Positions 22,514 through 34,494 are shown, counted from the first letter of the stretch. The stretch is DNA of 64,000 nucleotides from Erodium maritimum (GCA_963921825.1 OY997594.1:54607675-54671674), one strand, 5' to 3'. A program made the numbers and translations. Notes: generated from the sequence alone by a model not told the origin.

Positions 22514-23038
22514 TTTATGCCCACATTTTCATACACAAAAAACAAGGCTCGAACGGTTCTAAGAGCACATACAACATTGAAATTGTGAGTGGTTTGGATT
22601 TTGTTTTTTGTATTATAATCTGTATATAGGAATTAATGTTCTTCACAATGTCAAGATTTTGTAAGAATTTTTGTCTTACTGAATAATTAATTATCATTTC
22701 TTATTTAACTAACTAATGAAATGAATCAGATTTAAAACATAATGTAATTATAATTACAAAACAATAATTACTACATTTCCGATTATAAATTAATTATGTA
22801 TGCATGGTTACGAATACAACTAAGAATATCAACGTAGATTATGAAAATTTTGGTATTCTGATAATGCCTCATATCCTCACTCGTCATTGGAATCTGACAA
22901 CACAAACCAATGAGGCATCACAGTGTGATTGCCAAAAAGAGGTGAGTTGTTTTCATTGAGTTTTGGTGCGTTTTCATTGGATGGACCTGTATTTTGGTTG
23001 GTTTTAGATGCAACTTCATTTGGTGGTGGTGGAGGTTG
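22514..23038. other. Intergenic, no gene seen
   Basis: AT-rich sequence right of the gypsy insertion. Short open frames only, with no recognisable motif. Confidence 0.6.
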
Positions 23039-23047
23039 AAGAATTAA

Positions 23048-23437
23048 GGGAAAACTCTGTTTCCTAACCTTTACAAATGTTTCATTATCAGATCCTAACC
23101 CAGGCCAATGTTTGGTCTCAATTCCTAACATGATAGGTTTGGAATTCCTCAGAAACTATAAAAAAAACCGTCCAAACTAACGATTCCATCAACTCATCCA
23201 AGCGTTGTCGTTGTTGGCGTACATTACACATGGTGCCTTCCTCGACGTTGAACTTATCCTCGTTCTCCAGCAACCGAACGCAATGCTCGATGAGTTGACA
23301 GAATCGTGAGTTTGGACGGCTTTTTATAGTTTCTGAGAAATTCCAAACCTATTATGTTAGGAATTGAGACCAAACGTTGGCCTGGGTTAGAATCTGATAA
23401 TGAAACGTTTGTAAAGGTTAGGAAACAGAGTTTTTCC
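23048..23437. mobile_element. Mutator-type MITE with long inverted repeats (copy 1)
   Basis: This 390-bp element begins GGGAAAACTCTGTTTCC and ends with the inverse GGAAACAGAGTTTTTCC. Its arms of about 130 bp pair with each other, and the middle is also self-complementary. The 9-bp sequence AAGAATTAA flanks it exactly on both sides (23039-23047 and 23438-23446). A 9-bp duplication is characteristic of Mutator-like transposons. It encodes nothing. A second copy lies at 33899-34285. Confidence 0.93.
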
Positions 23438-23446
23438 AAGAATTAA

Positions 23447-25584
23447 TTCAGCATTATAGTCGTTTTCATGATCATGAGTCGTCGAGAATGTGTACCGAGG
23501 TTCCATCAGAGTACAAAGACTGGAAAGACTAGAGCCCGAATGAGGGACCAAAGGCCACTATAATAATCATAATCACCCATGTATGAAAGGCCCTACGAAA
23601 ATGAAAAATAATTTTGACTCATTATAGTAATAGGTTAGTTGCAACCTTTGAATCTCTTAATCAGTGAATAGAAGAACCAACACATATTGCTTACATAGAG
23701 GTGATTGAAACGTACTATATGTAAGTTTGAAAAGACAACTCGTTGGCGAGTTTTTTTTATCTCTGAGTTGGACCAAACTACTCGTTAAAAAAAATCAAAA
23801 TTTCTAATTTGGAGAAGACCATAGTCGTTCAATAGTAACAGAGAGAAATTTCAAACAATATTATTCCAAATTCAAACACCAACGATACAAAAAATATAAT
23901 GTAAATTCAATACCTATTATGATTCATATTTTATTCCAAATCGATCTCATATGTGCTCAACAATGTCAACTTGGAGTTTCTGGTGGATGTTATCACTCTT
24001 CAGGTGTGCTCGAACGCAAAGGTACCGTTCGTACGATAAGGGGCCACCATGGTGTCAATGTTTTGGTGGTGTCCAATTAGGTATGTCTGGAGGGTCCTCA
24101 TCAAAAAAGTCTACACCTTCTCTTTCGTACCTGTCACATTCTTCCTCTACAAGTGTGCATGATATCGAACAACGTAGCCCTGTCCCAGAGACAAACCGGC
24201 CTGAAAATTATGTGCCACCGTTCTTGGAGAACTCCAAAGCTTGTTCAACATCCTTATGAGAACCTTACTCGACTTTAGAAAATAGTTTGTGTTTTTTAGC
24301 CTGAGCGTTGAATTGTTATCACAGATCGATAATTCTCATCCTCTAGCTTATATTCCCCATCGTAAGTAACAAGGATTACAACTTCACTCATTCGTGTAAC
24401 AATTAAAACCTCATGAACTAGAGTAATTAACCATATAGACATATTACTAAATAAGCAGGTTCATGTAGGAATATGCAAACTGTCGATCTGTTGTCCAAAC
24501 TAGTCGAACCACGTATGACATATTTGAAAATGGTTCAGAAACCGTCGACCACCGGGTTTATCCCGACGGTCGATAGTTTTGGAACCATAGAATAATAGGT
24601 CATTCGTCGATCAACGGGGTTTTCTTGGTGATCGACGGTTTTGAAACCATAGACTAATATTTCATTGATCCTTCGACGGGTTTGAACAGTCGATCGGTTA
24701 GATGGGCATTAGGTCCTTTCATGTAATCTGTCAATCGTCGGGATTGAGCTGTCGATCGGCTACGATTACCTCAATGGTAAAAACTCTCTGTTTTTCCCGA
24801 TCAACAGCTTTATCCCGTCGATCGCTGGTACTGGTTCGTGCAGTACGGACAGAAACCCACAACCACGACATAATGCATCTAAGCTTCCATTAAACCACCA
24901 CATTTCAATCTTTTGTCTAATTCACTAAGTTAGTACGTATTAAACCACAATATATAGTTTTCCCCATCCACAATTTGAAAATCAATTCAAAACCTAAAAC
25001 TGAAATTCAAAAATTGAAGCTTAGATTGTTTACTTGGGCTTTGCTTTAATGGTTGACACGAAGAGAATGATATAAGCTTGAAGAAGAACACGAAGAGGAT
25101 GACAACACGGTCGAAATTCGGAGTTAGGGTGGTTGCTCAGGATTATGGTGGTCGGCATCGACTGAGTTGGGTTTTTATTATTGGGTTTTTACTTTTGGGT
25201 TATAACTCTATCAGACATGAGGGGGTTTTAATGAAAGGTGGATATTTTGCAAACATACAAAAAGATAAAACAGGTATATGGAAATAAAAAATTAAAAAAT
25301 CTCTTTTCAAAATTCACCAGTAAATTGTGTTGCTATAGCCTGTTTGTCTAACAAAATACACGAGGTCGGAAAAGTTTTATTTTTAATACGTAGAAACTCA
25401 TACATATTGTGAGAAAAGAAAAATACATGTGAAGCTATCCACATGGGATAAGCTTATGTCCATGTTAGAGATGATTACAAATAGATTAGCTAAATTGATA
25501 TTACCGTGTCCAGCACGAGAGCTAAACACCCAACATTTATGGACTATAAGTAATAAGGGTTCACAAAGGTCTCCTTAATCAGTT
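23447..25584. other. Intergenic upstream of the F-box gene
   Basis: No credible gene. At 24540-24850 a GTCGAtcG/CGATCGACggtTT motif recurs about eight times in both orientations, giving a degenerate palindrome-rich patch that may be part of an unrecognised repeat. The last 500 bp before the F-box gene is AT-rich promoter-like DNA. Confidence 0.55.
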
Positions 25585-25594
25585 GTATATATAC
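25585..25594 (+). promoter_or_regulatory. TATA box of the F-box gene
   Basis: TATATATACA lies about 100 bp before the ATG at 25693. This predicts a transcript start near 25615-25620 and a CT-rich 5' UTR of about 75 bases. Confidence 0.6.
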
Positions 25595-25692
25595 ACAATA
25601 GTTGCTTGCTTTTGCCGTCCGTCCTCCCGAGCTGCTACTCCTCCACTCACTCACTGAGTCTCTCCCACTCGGCCATACCCAGAACCAGAACA

Positions 25693-26871
25693 ATGTCCAA
25701 GCTTTCTCCGGAGATGATCTCCGACCTACTCTGCCGACTTCCGGTCAAGTCCCTGCTACGCTTCCGCAGCACATCCAAGCTCTTGTGCTCCGTCATCGAC
25801 TCTCCCGATTTCACCAAGCTCCACCTCCAACACTCGGTCCTAACCCATTCCAACCAGAGTCTCATCCTCGTGCTCCCCCATCTCCACTCCATCGACCTCC
25901 ATCCACCCGAACGAGCCGTCGAGATCGAGCATCCCTTGAAGACCCAGCCCGGAGAAACTGCTGTATTGGGCTCCTGCAATGGCTTGCTGTGCTTGTTCAA
26001 CAAATCAGACGATGATATTGTGATCTGGAACATGTCCACCCGAAAACACCACCGCTTGCCCTACGCCCCCATCAACGGAGGAGCCTTCCACGTGGTTTCG
26101 ACCACTGGTTACGGGTTCGGTTACGATTCCGTCCAGGACGACTACAAGCTCGTGAGGATCCTCCGATTTCGTTTTCCTGTGGGGACTGAAGTTATGGTGT
26201 ATGGTCTGAAATCGAACTCGTGGAAGAGGGTTGATCAGGATTTTCCATATGAGTTTCTCTACCCAATGGCCGTGGGTGTGCTTGCAGATGGAGCCTTGCA
26301 CTGGCTAGCCGACCGTCTGGGAGATGGTGAGGGTGTGGTGGCTGCGTTTGATCTGGCGACTGAGGAGTTCCAGGTGGTTCCGGAGCCTCTGCAAGCTCCG
26401 GGTGAAACCCAGGCCCTGGTGCAGTTGGGGGTGTGGGAAAATCGCTTCTGTGTGATTCGTTTTTGGCCTGGTAAGCAGGTCGATATTTGGGCAATGATGG
26501 AGCATGGGGTGAAGGAGTCTTGGACCAGAGTGCTATCAACCTCCAAGCCTCAAATCGCTGGTGCTTCCAATTGTATGGTGCCTCTGGCTCATTTGAGCAG
26601 TGGAAATGAAGTTGTGCTATTGAAGAACTTTCAGAAGCTAATTTGCTATGACCTCAAGAAGAACAAAGTCAAGTTTCTTAGGATTCCTGCTCTGCCAGAT
26701 CGCTTTGGTGGATTCCTTTATGTTGCGAGCCTCGTCAAGCCTTTGCCTCTGGTCAATGTTGATGATGAACCTGTGGGAAGACGCAACATCAACTGCTCTG
26801 GGAGGTACTTACATTATGCTTTCTGCTACTTGAACATAGCTCAATACCATCTTAGTTTGTTTTGGCATTAA
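25693..26871 (+). CDS. F-box protein with FBA_1-type associated domain (CPR1/CPR30-like)
   Basis: This 392-residue protein is probably a substrate receptor of an SCF ubiquitin ligase. Its F-box would bind SKP1/ASK and its C-terminal part would select the target. The F-box is at residues 3-45 (LSPEMISDLLCRLPVKSLLRF, split by family convention into LPVKSLLRFR and the following CSVIDSPDF). The associated domain shows GSCNGLLCL (93-101), IWNMSTRKHHRLP (111-123) and GFGYDSVQDDYKLVRI (141-156), typical of the CPR1 group. The start is the first in-frame ATG after the TATA box. A possible intron at 26805-26982 (GGGAG/GTACTT...TTGCAG) would replace the last residues after NCSG with a short tail ending at 27013. 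The substrate is unknown. The frame is clean, so the gene is probably active. Confidence 0.88.
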   Translation: MSKLSPEMISDLLCRLPVKSLLRFRSTSKLLCSVIDSPDFTKLHLQHSVLTHSNQSLILVLPHLHSIDLHPPERAVEIEHPLKTQPGETAVLGSCNGLLCLFNKSDDDIVIWNMSTRKHHRLPYAPINGGAFHVVSTTGYGFGYDSVQDDYKLVRILRFRFPVGTEVMVYGLKSNSWKRVDQDFPYEFLYPMAVGVLADGALHWLADRLGDGEGVVAAFDLATEEFQVVPEPLQAPGETQALVQLGVWENRFCVIRFWPGKQVDIWAMMEHGVKESWTRVLSTSKPQIAGASNCMVPLAHLSSGNEVVLLKNFQKLICYDLKKNKVKFLRIPALPDRFGGFLYVASLVKPLPLVNVDDEPVGRRNINCSGRYLHYAFCYLNIAQYHLSLFWH

Positions 26872-27013
26872 TTGTTTCTTTATGGTCACATTTTTGGTTT
26901 GTGAATGAGCTTTTAGACATCTTAAAATCTGCCATTGTTGATTGAATCATAGTAAAGCCTTTACCATTTGGGTTTATTGCAGTGTAGTGCCTAAGATTAA
27001 TCAATTATTCTAG

Positions 27014-27675
27014 CATTGCTCTGGTTGCTAAGGACCTTGCAAAAAATGATCCGATGCTCTCTTTTTTTTTTACCACAATTTGACTATAACTCACTCACTG
27101 CCGTTGGCCTTTTTAGGTTTACCGGGGATGGTCACTTTGCATTGAGTTTCAAGTTTCAGTAAGCAATGACAGAAGAAAAGGAGACTCCTAACAGTACATG
27201 GAATAGGTAATATGATGGCTCCTCATCTTTGTCATCTAAACTTCTAGTTAGGAGCTACTTAGGGAGACTGATATTTTGTGCTTGCAACAATGACCAGTTG
27301 AGATAGTTTTTTACTCTCAGAATAGTTTGTTAAACACCAGCTTGTTGTCTTCGATCCTCACATTTACATGTGTTCGTTTTCTGCTGACAATTCTTGATGA
27401 GTTCTATGCAGTATGCGCTTCTTTTGATATTTCCTCGTTGGACGTATGTGTTACTAGTTATGGTTGGCTTGAAATATAGTTTCAACTTTTGATTCTGTCT
27501 TGCATCAAGTTTTTGTCTGGAATGAAGAATTGCCATTATATCTTGCTGGCATATGTAGCTTGAAAATTGCCTAAACCTGGTGTATCTAGCCATTTATTCT
27601 ATTCCAGTTCAATCCATGATCATTCTCAAAACCCTTACACAGCCATTAATGGAGCCTTCAAATGTCTATGTTTTA
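27014..27675 (+). other. 3' flank of the F-box gene
   Basis: No open frame of note. T-rich stretches and possible polyadenylation signals suggest an extended 3' UTR or terminator region. Nothing else is recognised. Confidence 0.5.
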
Positions 27676-28516
27676 TACTGTATATATCATAGTTCCATTC
27701 TCTTGAGAAAGACCCTTTCTATAGTTCTTGACAAGATTGTTATCCTAATTTAAAATGTTGTCCAGTGGAGCCTTCAAGTCTTCATGTTTTATTAAATATG
27801 TGCTTTCTTTTAAAACTATTGTAATAGTTTGATTGACTATTTGCATGACTAAAGTTATTCGATGAGAGCTTTCAAATTCTAGTTGTTATTTGGAGGTAAC
27901 TCTTTAAACTAGCCAAGACTTCATGCCGAAGGTTAGACTTGTTTTATAAATGAGCAAATATTTTAATGAGTAGTTCGATTTGTTAAATATTTCATTCAAT
28001 CTCCCTCTAATTCTAATTTTGAACGCACCTATACCAAACTTTCTCCAAAAAAAAACCTCTCGTCTAAAAGAAACCTTTTCAAGCTATGTCGTCTTTGGCG
28101 ACTCTCATGGCCCGAGGCGGACACAAGAACCGCCAACGACGACAGAGCTTGAAAGGGTTTCACTTAGGCGTGAGGTTTTTTTTGGAGAGGGTTTGGTATA
28201 GATACGTTAGAATTAAGAGAAGTTTGAATGAAATATTTAACAAGTCGAACTACTCATTAAAAAATTTGCTTCTTTATAAATCAAGTCTAACCTTCAGCAT
28301 GAATTAAAGTGTTACGTCCCAAATAACTAGAATTTGAACACTCTCATCGAATAACTTTAGTCAATCAAGCTATTACAATGGTTTTAAAAGAAAGCACATA
28401 TTTAATAAAAACAAGAAGACTTGAAGCTCCATTAGACGACATTTTAAATTAGGATAACAATCTTGTCGAAAACTGTAGAAAACGGTCTTTCTCAAGATAA
28501 TGGAACTCTGATACAG
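27676..28516. repeat. Large fold-back element (arms about 400 bp)
   Basis: The left arm (about 27676-28104) and right arm (about 28125-28516) are inverse complements over nearly their full length, with only about 20-30 bp between them. Examples are TTTCAAGCTATGTCGTC against GACGACAGAGCTTGAAA in the centre and GTTCCATTCTCTTGAGAAAG against CTTTCTCAAGATAATGGAAC at the ends. It encodes nothing convincing. A transcript would form a very long hairpin. No clear target-site duplication was found, so its class (fold-back or MITE) is open. Confidence 0.85.
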
Positions 28517-29358
28517 CCGTTGGCCCTCTCAAGCTCTACCTTTTGTCTCTCCTCCCTTTCTCTTCTTTCGGTTGCTCCCTCGAGCTTCTTCGGCTTCCTC
28601 CACCTCGGCTTCTCCGTTCTGCTCCCAGATATGCGGATGGGATCGAAATTTCTCTCGCCACCGTTGTCTACTCTCTTTTTCTGGTGGCTCATATCCTGAA
28701 GCTTCTTCCTCGAGCCTGTGTTGCTCCGGGCTCCTCCCCCTCTTCGGTTTCTCATTCTGTGGCTTGGGACGGACACTCGCCTCTGCTTCCTGAGTTATGG
28801 CTCCTCCTCCGACCTCCTCTGCTCGCTGTGTTGCTCGATTTAGCCTACTCAGTGTCGTCCTCGCACGCTCGTGGTCTCGTGGGTGTTGGCCCCCAGCACT
28901 CTTCCGTCGGGCTGCTCCGACCCATTCCTTTCGCTTCTGGCTCAGGTTCTCCGTCTCTCCTCGACCCTCCCCGCAGCTCTGTGGCGGCGTTGGCGGGGCT
29001 CGTCGTTTGTATTCAGGGTGATGACCCCGACGATTTCTCAGCCTTCATGCTTTTCTCCTTGATATCCCTTACATGTGGTTCAATTGGTGGTGGCCGAGTT
29101 GTCCTGTTGTTGGTTCCTCCCGCCTCTGCTCTTACGGTGTTGGCAGCCTGAGTCTTCGGGAACCTCTTCCGGCGTGGTTGGACTATGTGTGTGTTTGGCG
29201 TCTCGAGGCAACATCTTGAGTTCCATGCATTGCAGTTGTTCTTCCCAAGATGTTCTTTGGGCTTCTCTTGTTTTTTTCTCTTGGGCTTGTGCCCTTCTCT
29301 GTACCTCGCTTGCCTTCGGGCTTTCAATAAAAACGTTTTTTTTTGCTGATAAAAAAAA
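28517..29358 (+). mobile_element. LINE-like 3' fragment with oligo-A tail
   Basis: This GC-rich block contrasts with its AT-rich surroundings. It ends TTTCAATAAAAACG, a T run, then GCTGATAAAAAAAAAG. That layout, with AATAAA followed shortly by a short A tail, is typical for plant LINE 3' ends. The longest frame (28543-29151, about 200 residues) is Ser/Leu/Pro-rich and matches no family I recognise. The 5' limit is uncertain because the block abuts the fold-back arm. No target-site duplication was identified. Confidence 0.5.
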
Positions 29359-29939
29359 AGATTAGACTTGTTCTATAAACAAGTTAAGTTTGAATCCAAC
29401 TATCTAATTTTCCAACTCCCAAGTAGACTTGTTAATTATTTAATTAAGTATTTATTATTTATTTAATATAATTAATTGATATGTACCGGTTGGCTTTATT
29501 CGAATTTGATTTTTTTTTTTTGACTTTTCAGTAAAATGATTTAAACTTCTTTAAATCCAAATATGATAATTTTGGATTTGACTAAACTCAATTAAAGCCT
29601 AATTGAAAATGAGTGTGGGGGATGGATTATGTCATAACCTAAGTTTTTTGAGCGAATTGTGTAGATTTTCATTACTTCAAAACGATAATCGATAATATTG
29701 TTGTGCATCGAGGAACATGCTCCTTGACCACGACAATGTCAGTAAGAATGAACGTGGTTCACTAAGCCTTTTCATATCAGAACCGTCACAGATAGTATTT
29801 TGATGCCTCACGGGAAGGTGCTGCCTCTTGGGCAAAGAGAGAAGACGCTGAGGAGGAACGGTGTACCGGAGATCATGAGGGACCTCAACAGTAATGATGA
29901 TGGACAACTCCTTGATTTTCTACTCGATAGGCATTGATC
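29359..29939. other. Intergenic, AT-rich then coding-like
   Basis: The first part resembles the sequence at 27930-27960 (TTAGACTTGTT.TATAAA), so it may be a third partial copy of the fold-back arm. From 29640 to 29939 there is a short open stretch (PHGKVLPLGQREKTLRRNG) of unknown origin, cut by the solo LTR. Confidence 0.4.
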
Positions 29940-29944
29940 CTGCA
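29940..29944. repeat. Target-site duplication CTGCA (left copy; right copy 32564-32568)
   Basis: CTGCA directly flanks both ends of the LTR at 29945-32563. Confidence 0.92.
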
Positions 29945-32563
29945 TGTAAGAACCGCCCCGGTTGATCCCGGTCGAACCGGCGAATTCTGGCGGAAGTTGA
30001 CTTTTTGCTGGAAAAGTCAACCGATGACTCCGGGAGTCATTCGGGACCTTTCCGGGGCCCAAAAAGCTTAGCCGTCATTACGGTTGGCTGAATTGAGTCG
30101 TTTCCTTTCAAACGATCTCTTCTGTGAAAAAGTCAACCCGGGGTCAATTTCGGTCAAACCTCAAGTCTTAAAGAATTACTTAAATGTGCTGAGATTTAAA
30201 TTGGGTATAGGTGGTCCCCACATGGACACTTGTCCATGTTGGCTTGAGGGAGAAGAAAGGAGGGAGATTTGACCTTTTTGCCCCCACTTGAGCCATGGAG
30301 AGGGAAGAAGCTTAAAGGGGCATTCTAGACTATTCTCACCTAGGTTTTAGGCACCAAATGAAGGCATTTCAGCCCATTTTATCAAGGGTGGCCGAAATCT
30401 AGAGAGAGAGAAGGATGAAAGAGAGCTATGGAAGCTTGAAGAAGAAGAAGAAAAGAGGAAAAAGGGTGTCTTGAACTAGTTTTCTACTCAAATCTCATCA
30501 AAATCACTAGTTTCTTCTTCTATTCTCCATTTCTAAGGTAAATCTTCAATCATTTTTCGTTTTCATGGAGATTTGGATTGTGGGGTTGGGAGAAAAAAGG
30601 ATGAACATGGTTGTTTTCAATGGGTTTTTGGTTTGGATGATTAGATGATGATTTTTGGAGAGAAAATGGTGTTGGATGATAGATTTTAATTGGATTGTTT
30701 GTGGTTTTGATGAAGACCCATCATGGGTATTGAAGTAGAGACGCTTTGGGAATGATTTGGAGGTTTGGGAAGGTCAAAAATGGATTTTTTGGGTTTGATT
30801 TTCGTGAAATCGGAGCTGGAGGAAGAAGAAGGACGAAACTGTCCAGACCCGTCACAGATCCGTAACGGGGACCGTGACGGAGGACGTCACGGCTCCGTGA
30901 GGGAGACCGTGACGACGCCAGTCACGGCTCCGTGAGGAGAACCATGACGGTGCAGACCACGGGTCCGTGACCCGAACCGTGACAGACCAGAGTTAGGCCT
31001 TTTGGGCCCATTTTGTTGGATTTCGAGTAATTGGGACGGTTATCTATAACCAAGCTCTTTTGGGGTTAATTGGGAATGTTTTCCTCTTTAGACCAATTGT
31101 GAATTACTCTTAATTCTAGTATTTAATTGTGATCCTAGACTTTGGACCCGAGCTTGGCGGAGGAGGAGACTTTTGGACCTCGTGAAGTGACTAAGCGTTC
31201 AGAAAGTGATCGAGGTAGGGAAAATAGCGAATACCAGTTTAATTGCGGAAAGTTACTAGTATGCATATAGGTTGCGAATACTTGATTTAATTGTTAGAAT
31301 TGCATGATTAGGATGTGAGGAACGAGTGAAATGAGGGATAGCTTACGAGTCATGTCGAGCCGTAAGTTTGGGAATTGTCGTGCTGTAGAAATACATGTGG
31401 GCCATGTCGAGCCCTTAGGTTTGTGTGTTGATTGTGATGCCATGATCTATGACTGTGATGCTTGGTGTGTGATTTATCCGTTGTTAGATTGAGAATCATG
31501 TTATGATATGCTCGGTGTAGCGTGTTGTTATGTTTTGGGCAAGTGTGTCATGCTTGATATGATGTGAAACAATGGTTGTGATATGATCGAGTGACTGATA
31601 GTCTGATGTGATGTGTTGTGGTAAGTTGGCTCGGTTGGTATACCGTGGTCGAACTATGGCATTGTGATGCGTGATACTTTCTTGATGTATGTTCCAAGTG
31701 GAGTTGTATTCCGGTATGGTACTTACACCGAGGGGGTACGCCGGTGTAGGGTAGTACCTAGGCTGACGGTGTGGTCCCACGTATGCGCGGTCCCTCGGGG
31801 TGTGGTTCCGGTACGATACTTACATCGAGGGGGTATGTCGGTGTAGAGTATCTAGGGCGACGGTTACGTGATCAGTATTGTGATTGTGCCCCGAAGGATT
31901 TCCAAGAAGACATCTAGGCCGATGATGTGTGGTTCGGTATGATGTATCGTGTTTGTGCCCCGATGTGGTTCCGAGAAGATATCTAGGCCGATGTTGTGTG
32001 GTCTGGTACGATATGGTTGAGTCGAGCTGTGGACAGCCGGCGGGTTCGGGGACTGCGGTACGGGACGTGTGATTGTTTTACTGTGTATTGTATGCTTGAT
32101 GATCGGATAAGTGATGTAAGTATAGGGTGATAGTGGTCATGTAAGTGTGTTTGTGGTTATGTGCTCTCCGTGAGTGTCATTAGTGTTGTGCCTTGCTAGT
32201 ATGCCCTAATTGGACGGTTACTCGTGGTGACGAGCGGACACTCATCACCTTAACTACTTTTTCTTACTAAGCGAAAGCTCACCCCTTTATTTTATTGTTT
32301 TACAGGTTTTGAGCGGGATGTGGTCTAGCGGGATTCTCGGAGCTAGGGGGCTAGCGAGGGTCTTAGGCTAGTCTGGTCTAGAGACGTACCCTCTATTTTG
32401 AACTAAACATTTCTTCTTGGATTTATGAGCTGTTGACTCACTTTACCAGATTTATCACTTTCAGATTATTATTTCAGAGTTTATTTCCTTTCAAATTGTT
32501 TTATTTATTTATTATTTTAGTTCACGTCCCGAGTCCGGTCAAAACCGGATTTGGGGCGTGACA
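29945..32563 (+). mobile_element. Solo LTR of a Ty3/gypsy chromovirus-like family
   Basis: This 2619-bp LTR begins TGTAAGAACCGCCCC and ends GGGGCGTGACA, flanked by CTGCA on both sides. It keeps the shared plan: a leader with a possible donor (TCTAAG/GTAAAT near 30538), a TCACGG/CCGTGA array (30850-30985), GGTTATCTATAACC, tandem repeats (31690-32030) and a diverged ACTAAGCGAAAGCTCACCCC motif (32267-32286). There is no internal region, so it is a recombination product. Confidence 0.94.
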
Positions 32564-32568
32564 CTGCA

Positions 32569-33889
32569 AAAACAAACTCAAACAAAATAACTGAAACTCT
32601 TTCGATTAGCCAGAGCCATAATCGTGAAAGGGGACGAGGCGGTTGCGGCGGTGGAGGCCAGGGAGGAGAACGCGCCGGCTGCTGCAACTTTAGGGACGCC
32701 TCTAGGGACGACGGCAACATTAGAGACGGCGACGACATCTGAGGCGGCCGCAGCAGCAAGGGCGACGACGGCTTCAAGGACGGCAACGACAGCATCATGG
32801 ACTATGGTTGTAGAGACGGTAACCCCTGAGGCAGAGGAGATACCGAGATAGATCGGGAGATGCTCCGTTGATGGCGGGAGGCGGCCAATGTCACGGTGGC
32901 TAGGGATGACTTGAAAGAAGTCCTAGCAGAGAAAAAATTCGCAGGATCCAAGGGGAAAGTATAAAGGGGGGATTGGGAAGGAGAGAGAAGAAGAACCATG
33001 ACAATTGCCATAGTCATAGCTATGGAGGAGGAGACGACGGCTCGACTCTCAAACCCTAGCAGAGAACATCATGATTAAGACATTCTATCATCTACTAAAG
33101 ATAAGATGTCCCCCGCTAACAAAGGTTGTTCAAATACATGTTTTTCCCCTAGTTCAATTTATTATAACTTAAGTTAGGTGAGGGTTAAATTAAAAATGTT
33201 TATAATATGCAAAGGGATGGCTTTATTTTCTTTGTTCATAAATAGATTTTTTGTTGTTTGAGAAAGACAATATATAGTTAATGGCTAATAAGATGACAAT
33301 TATTTAATGCTTTTGAACTTTTCTCGTTGAGAGTAAATTATTATCTTGTATAGTTAGGCATCCTTGGAGTTCTCAACTCAAAATTTTGATACTCTAGTTT
33401 ATCTTATTTTTGTCTGCATAATTACCAAAACCACCTTAATGAGCTTACCTAAACCCCATGTTTTCCGTCTCAAACTAATAAAACCACGAATTTGCTTGTA
33501 CAATGTTTAGTTTTGTACTTTTTTTTTGTTGATAATATTTAGTTTTGTACTTATCATCCTAACAAGCTTCCATGCAATCATTATTGAAATCATTACAACT
33601 AACATATAGTTTAGTGTTTAAAATATTAGTTTGTTTGATTCAGACGAGTTTTTGGTTCTTCGGTTTGTTCTTTTGTATTAGTTTGTTTTGGGTTTTACTT
33701 GTTAACAAGCCGCCACTATTTTATTGTGATTGACGGAATTCTTGTCGTCTTCGTCTCTCTCCCTTATTTAGCTCAATACATGTTTTCGAACTACTTTTGT
33801 TAGTATAAACATACTGTGGTTATCTTTCTTTCTCAAAAACATGCTTATATTTTTTATTTATCATCAAAAATTAACAATTTACGTTTAAA
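32569..33889. other. Intergenic; short GC-rich open stretch
   Basis: At 32600-33060 the sequence is GC-rich with overlapping Ala/Thr-rich or Pro/Ser-rich frames on both strands. None resembles a known protein. It is probably old transposon or gene debris that continues the locus left of the solo LTR. The rest is AT-rich and shows nothing. Confidence 0.45.
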
Positions 33890-33898
33890 GAGTTTTTA

Positions 33899-34285
33899 GA
33901 GAAAACTCTGTTTCCTAACCTTTACAAATGTTTCATTATCAGATCCTAACTCAGGCCAACGTTTGGTCTCAATTCCTAACATAATATGTTTGGAATTTCT
34001 CAGAAAGTATAAAAAGCCGTCCAAACTCACGATTCCGTCAACTTGTCGAGCATTGAGTTCGATTGCTTGAGAACGAGGATAAGTTCAACGTCGAGGAAGG
34101 CGCCATGGGTAATGTACGCCAACAATGACAACGCTTGGATGAGTTGACGGAATCGTGAGTTTAGACGGCTTTTTATAGTTTCTGAGAAATTCCAAACCTA
34201 TTATGTTAGGAATTGAGACTAAACGTTGGTATGGGTTAGGATCTGATAATGAAACGTTTGTAAAGGTTAGGAAACAAAGTTATCC
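33899..34285. mobile_element. Mutator-type MITE (copy 2 of the 390-bp family)
   Basis: It starts GAGAAAACTCTGTTTCC and ends GGAAACAAAGTTATCC. It has the same arms and the same central segment (GTTCAACGTCGAGGAAGG, in opposite orientation) as the element at 23048-23437. Its flanks no longer show a clear 9-bp duplication, so it is probably older or has lost its edge. Confidence 0.88.
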
Positions 34286-34494
34286 CTTTTTTTTGTGTTA
34301 CTTTAGATGAAAAACGAACATGTGCTCGACACAGACTTTATATTTATCATAAATACCGAAATTATCTATACAAAATCCTCACATTTGAGCACTTCCTCCG
34401 ACATGAAGGCAACACTTTTATCATTATATATAATGACTATTTTGTCTAATGAGTATTTTCAGCATTTAAAAATATATTTGGATATCATTATATA

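Noticed and set aside
26192..26546. Minus-strand Pro/Ser/His-rich frames opposite the F-box gene
   Set aside because: Antisense shadows of a well-supported coding sequence.
28543..29151. 202-residue plus-strand frame as a host gene
   Set aside because: Low-complexity Ser/Leu/Pro composition, no known motif, and several overlapping frames on both strands in the same GC-rich LINE-like block.
32517..32851. Ala/Thr-rich or Pro/Ser-rich protein gene right of the solo LTR
   Set aside because: Overlapping frames on both strands in GC-rich DNA, no start context or homology; one frame runs into the LTR end.
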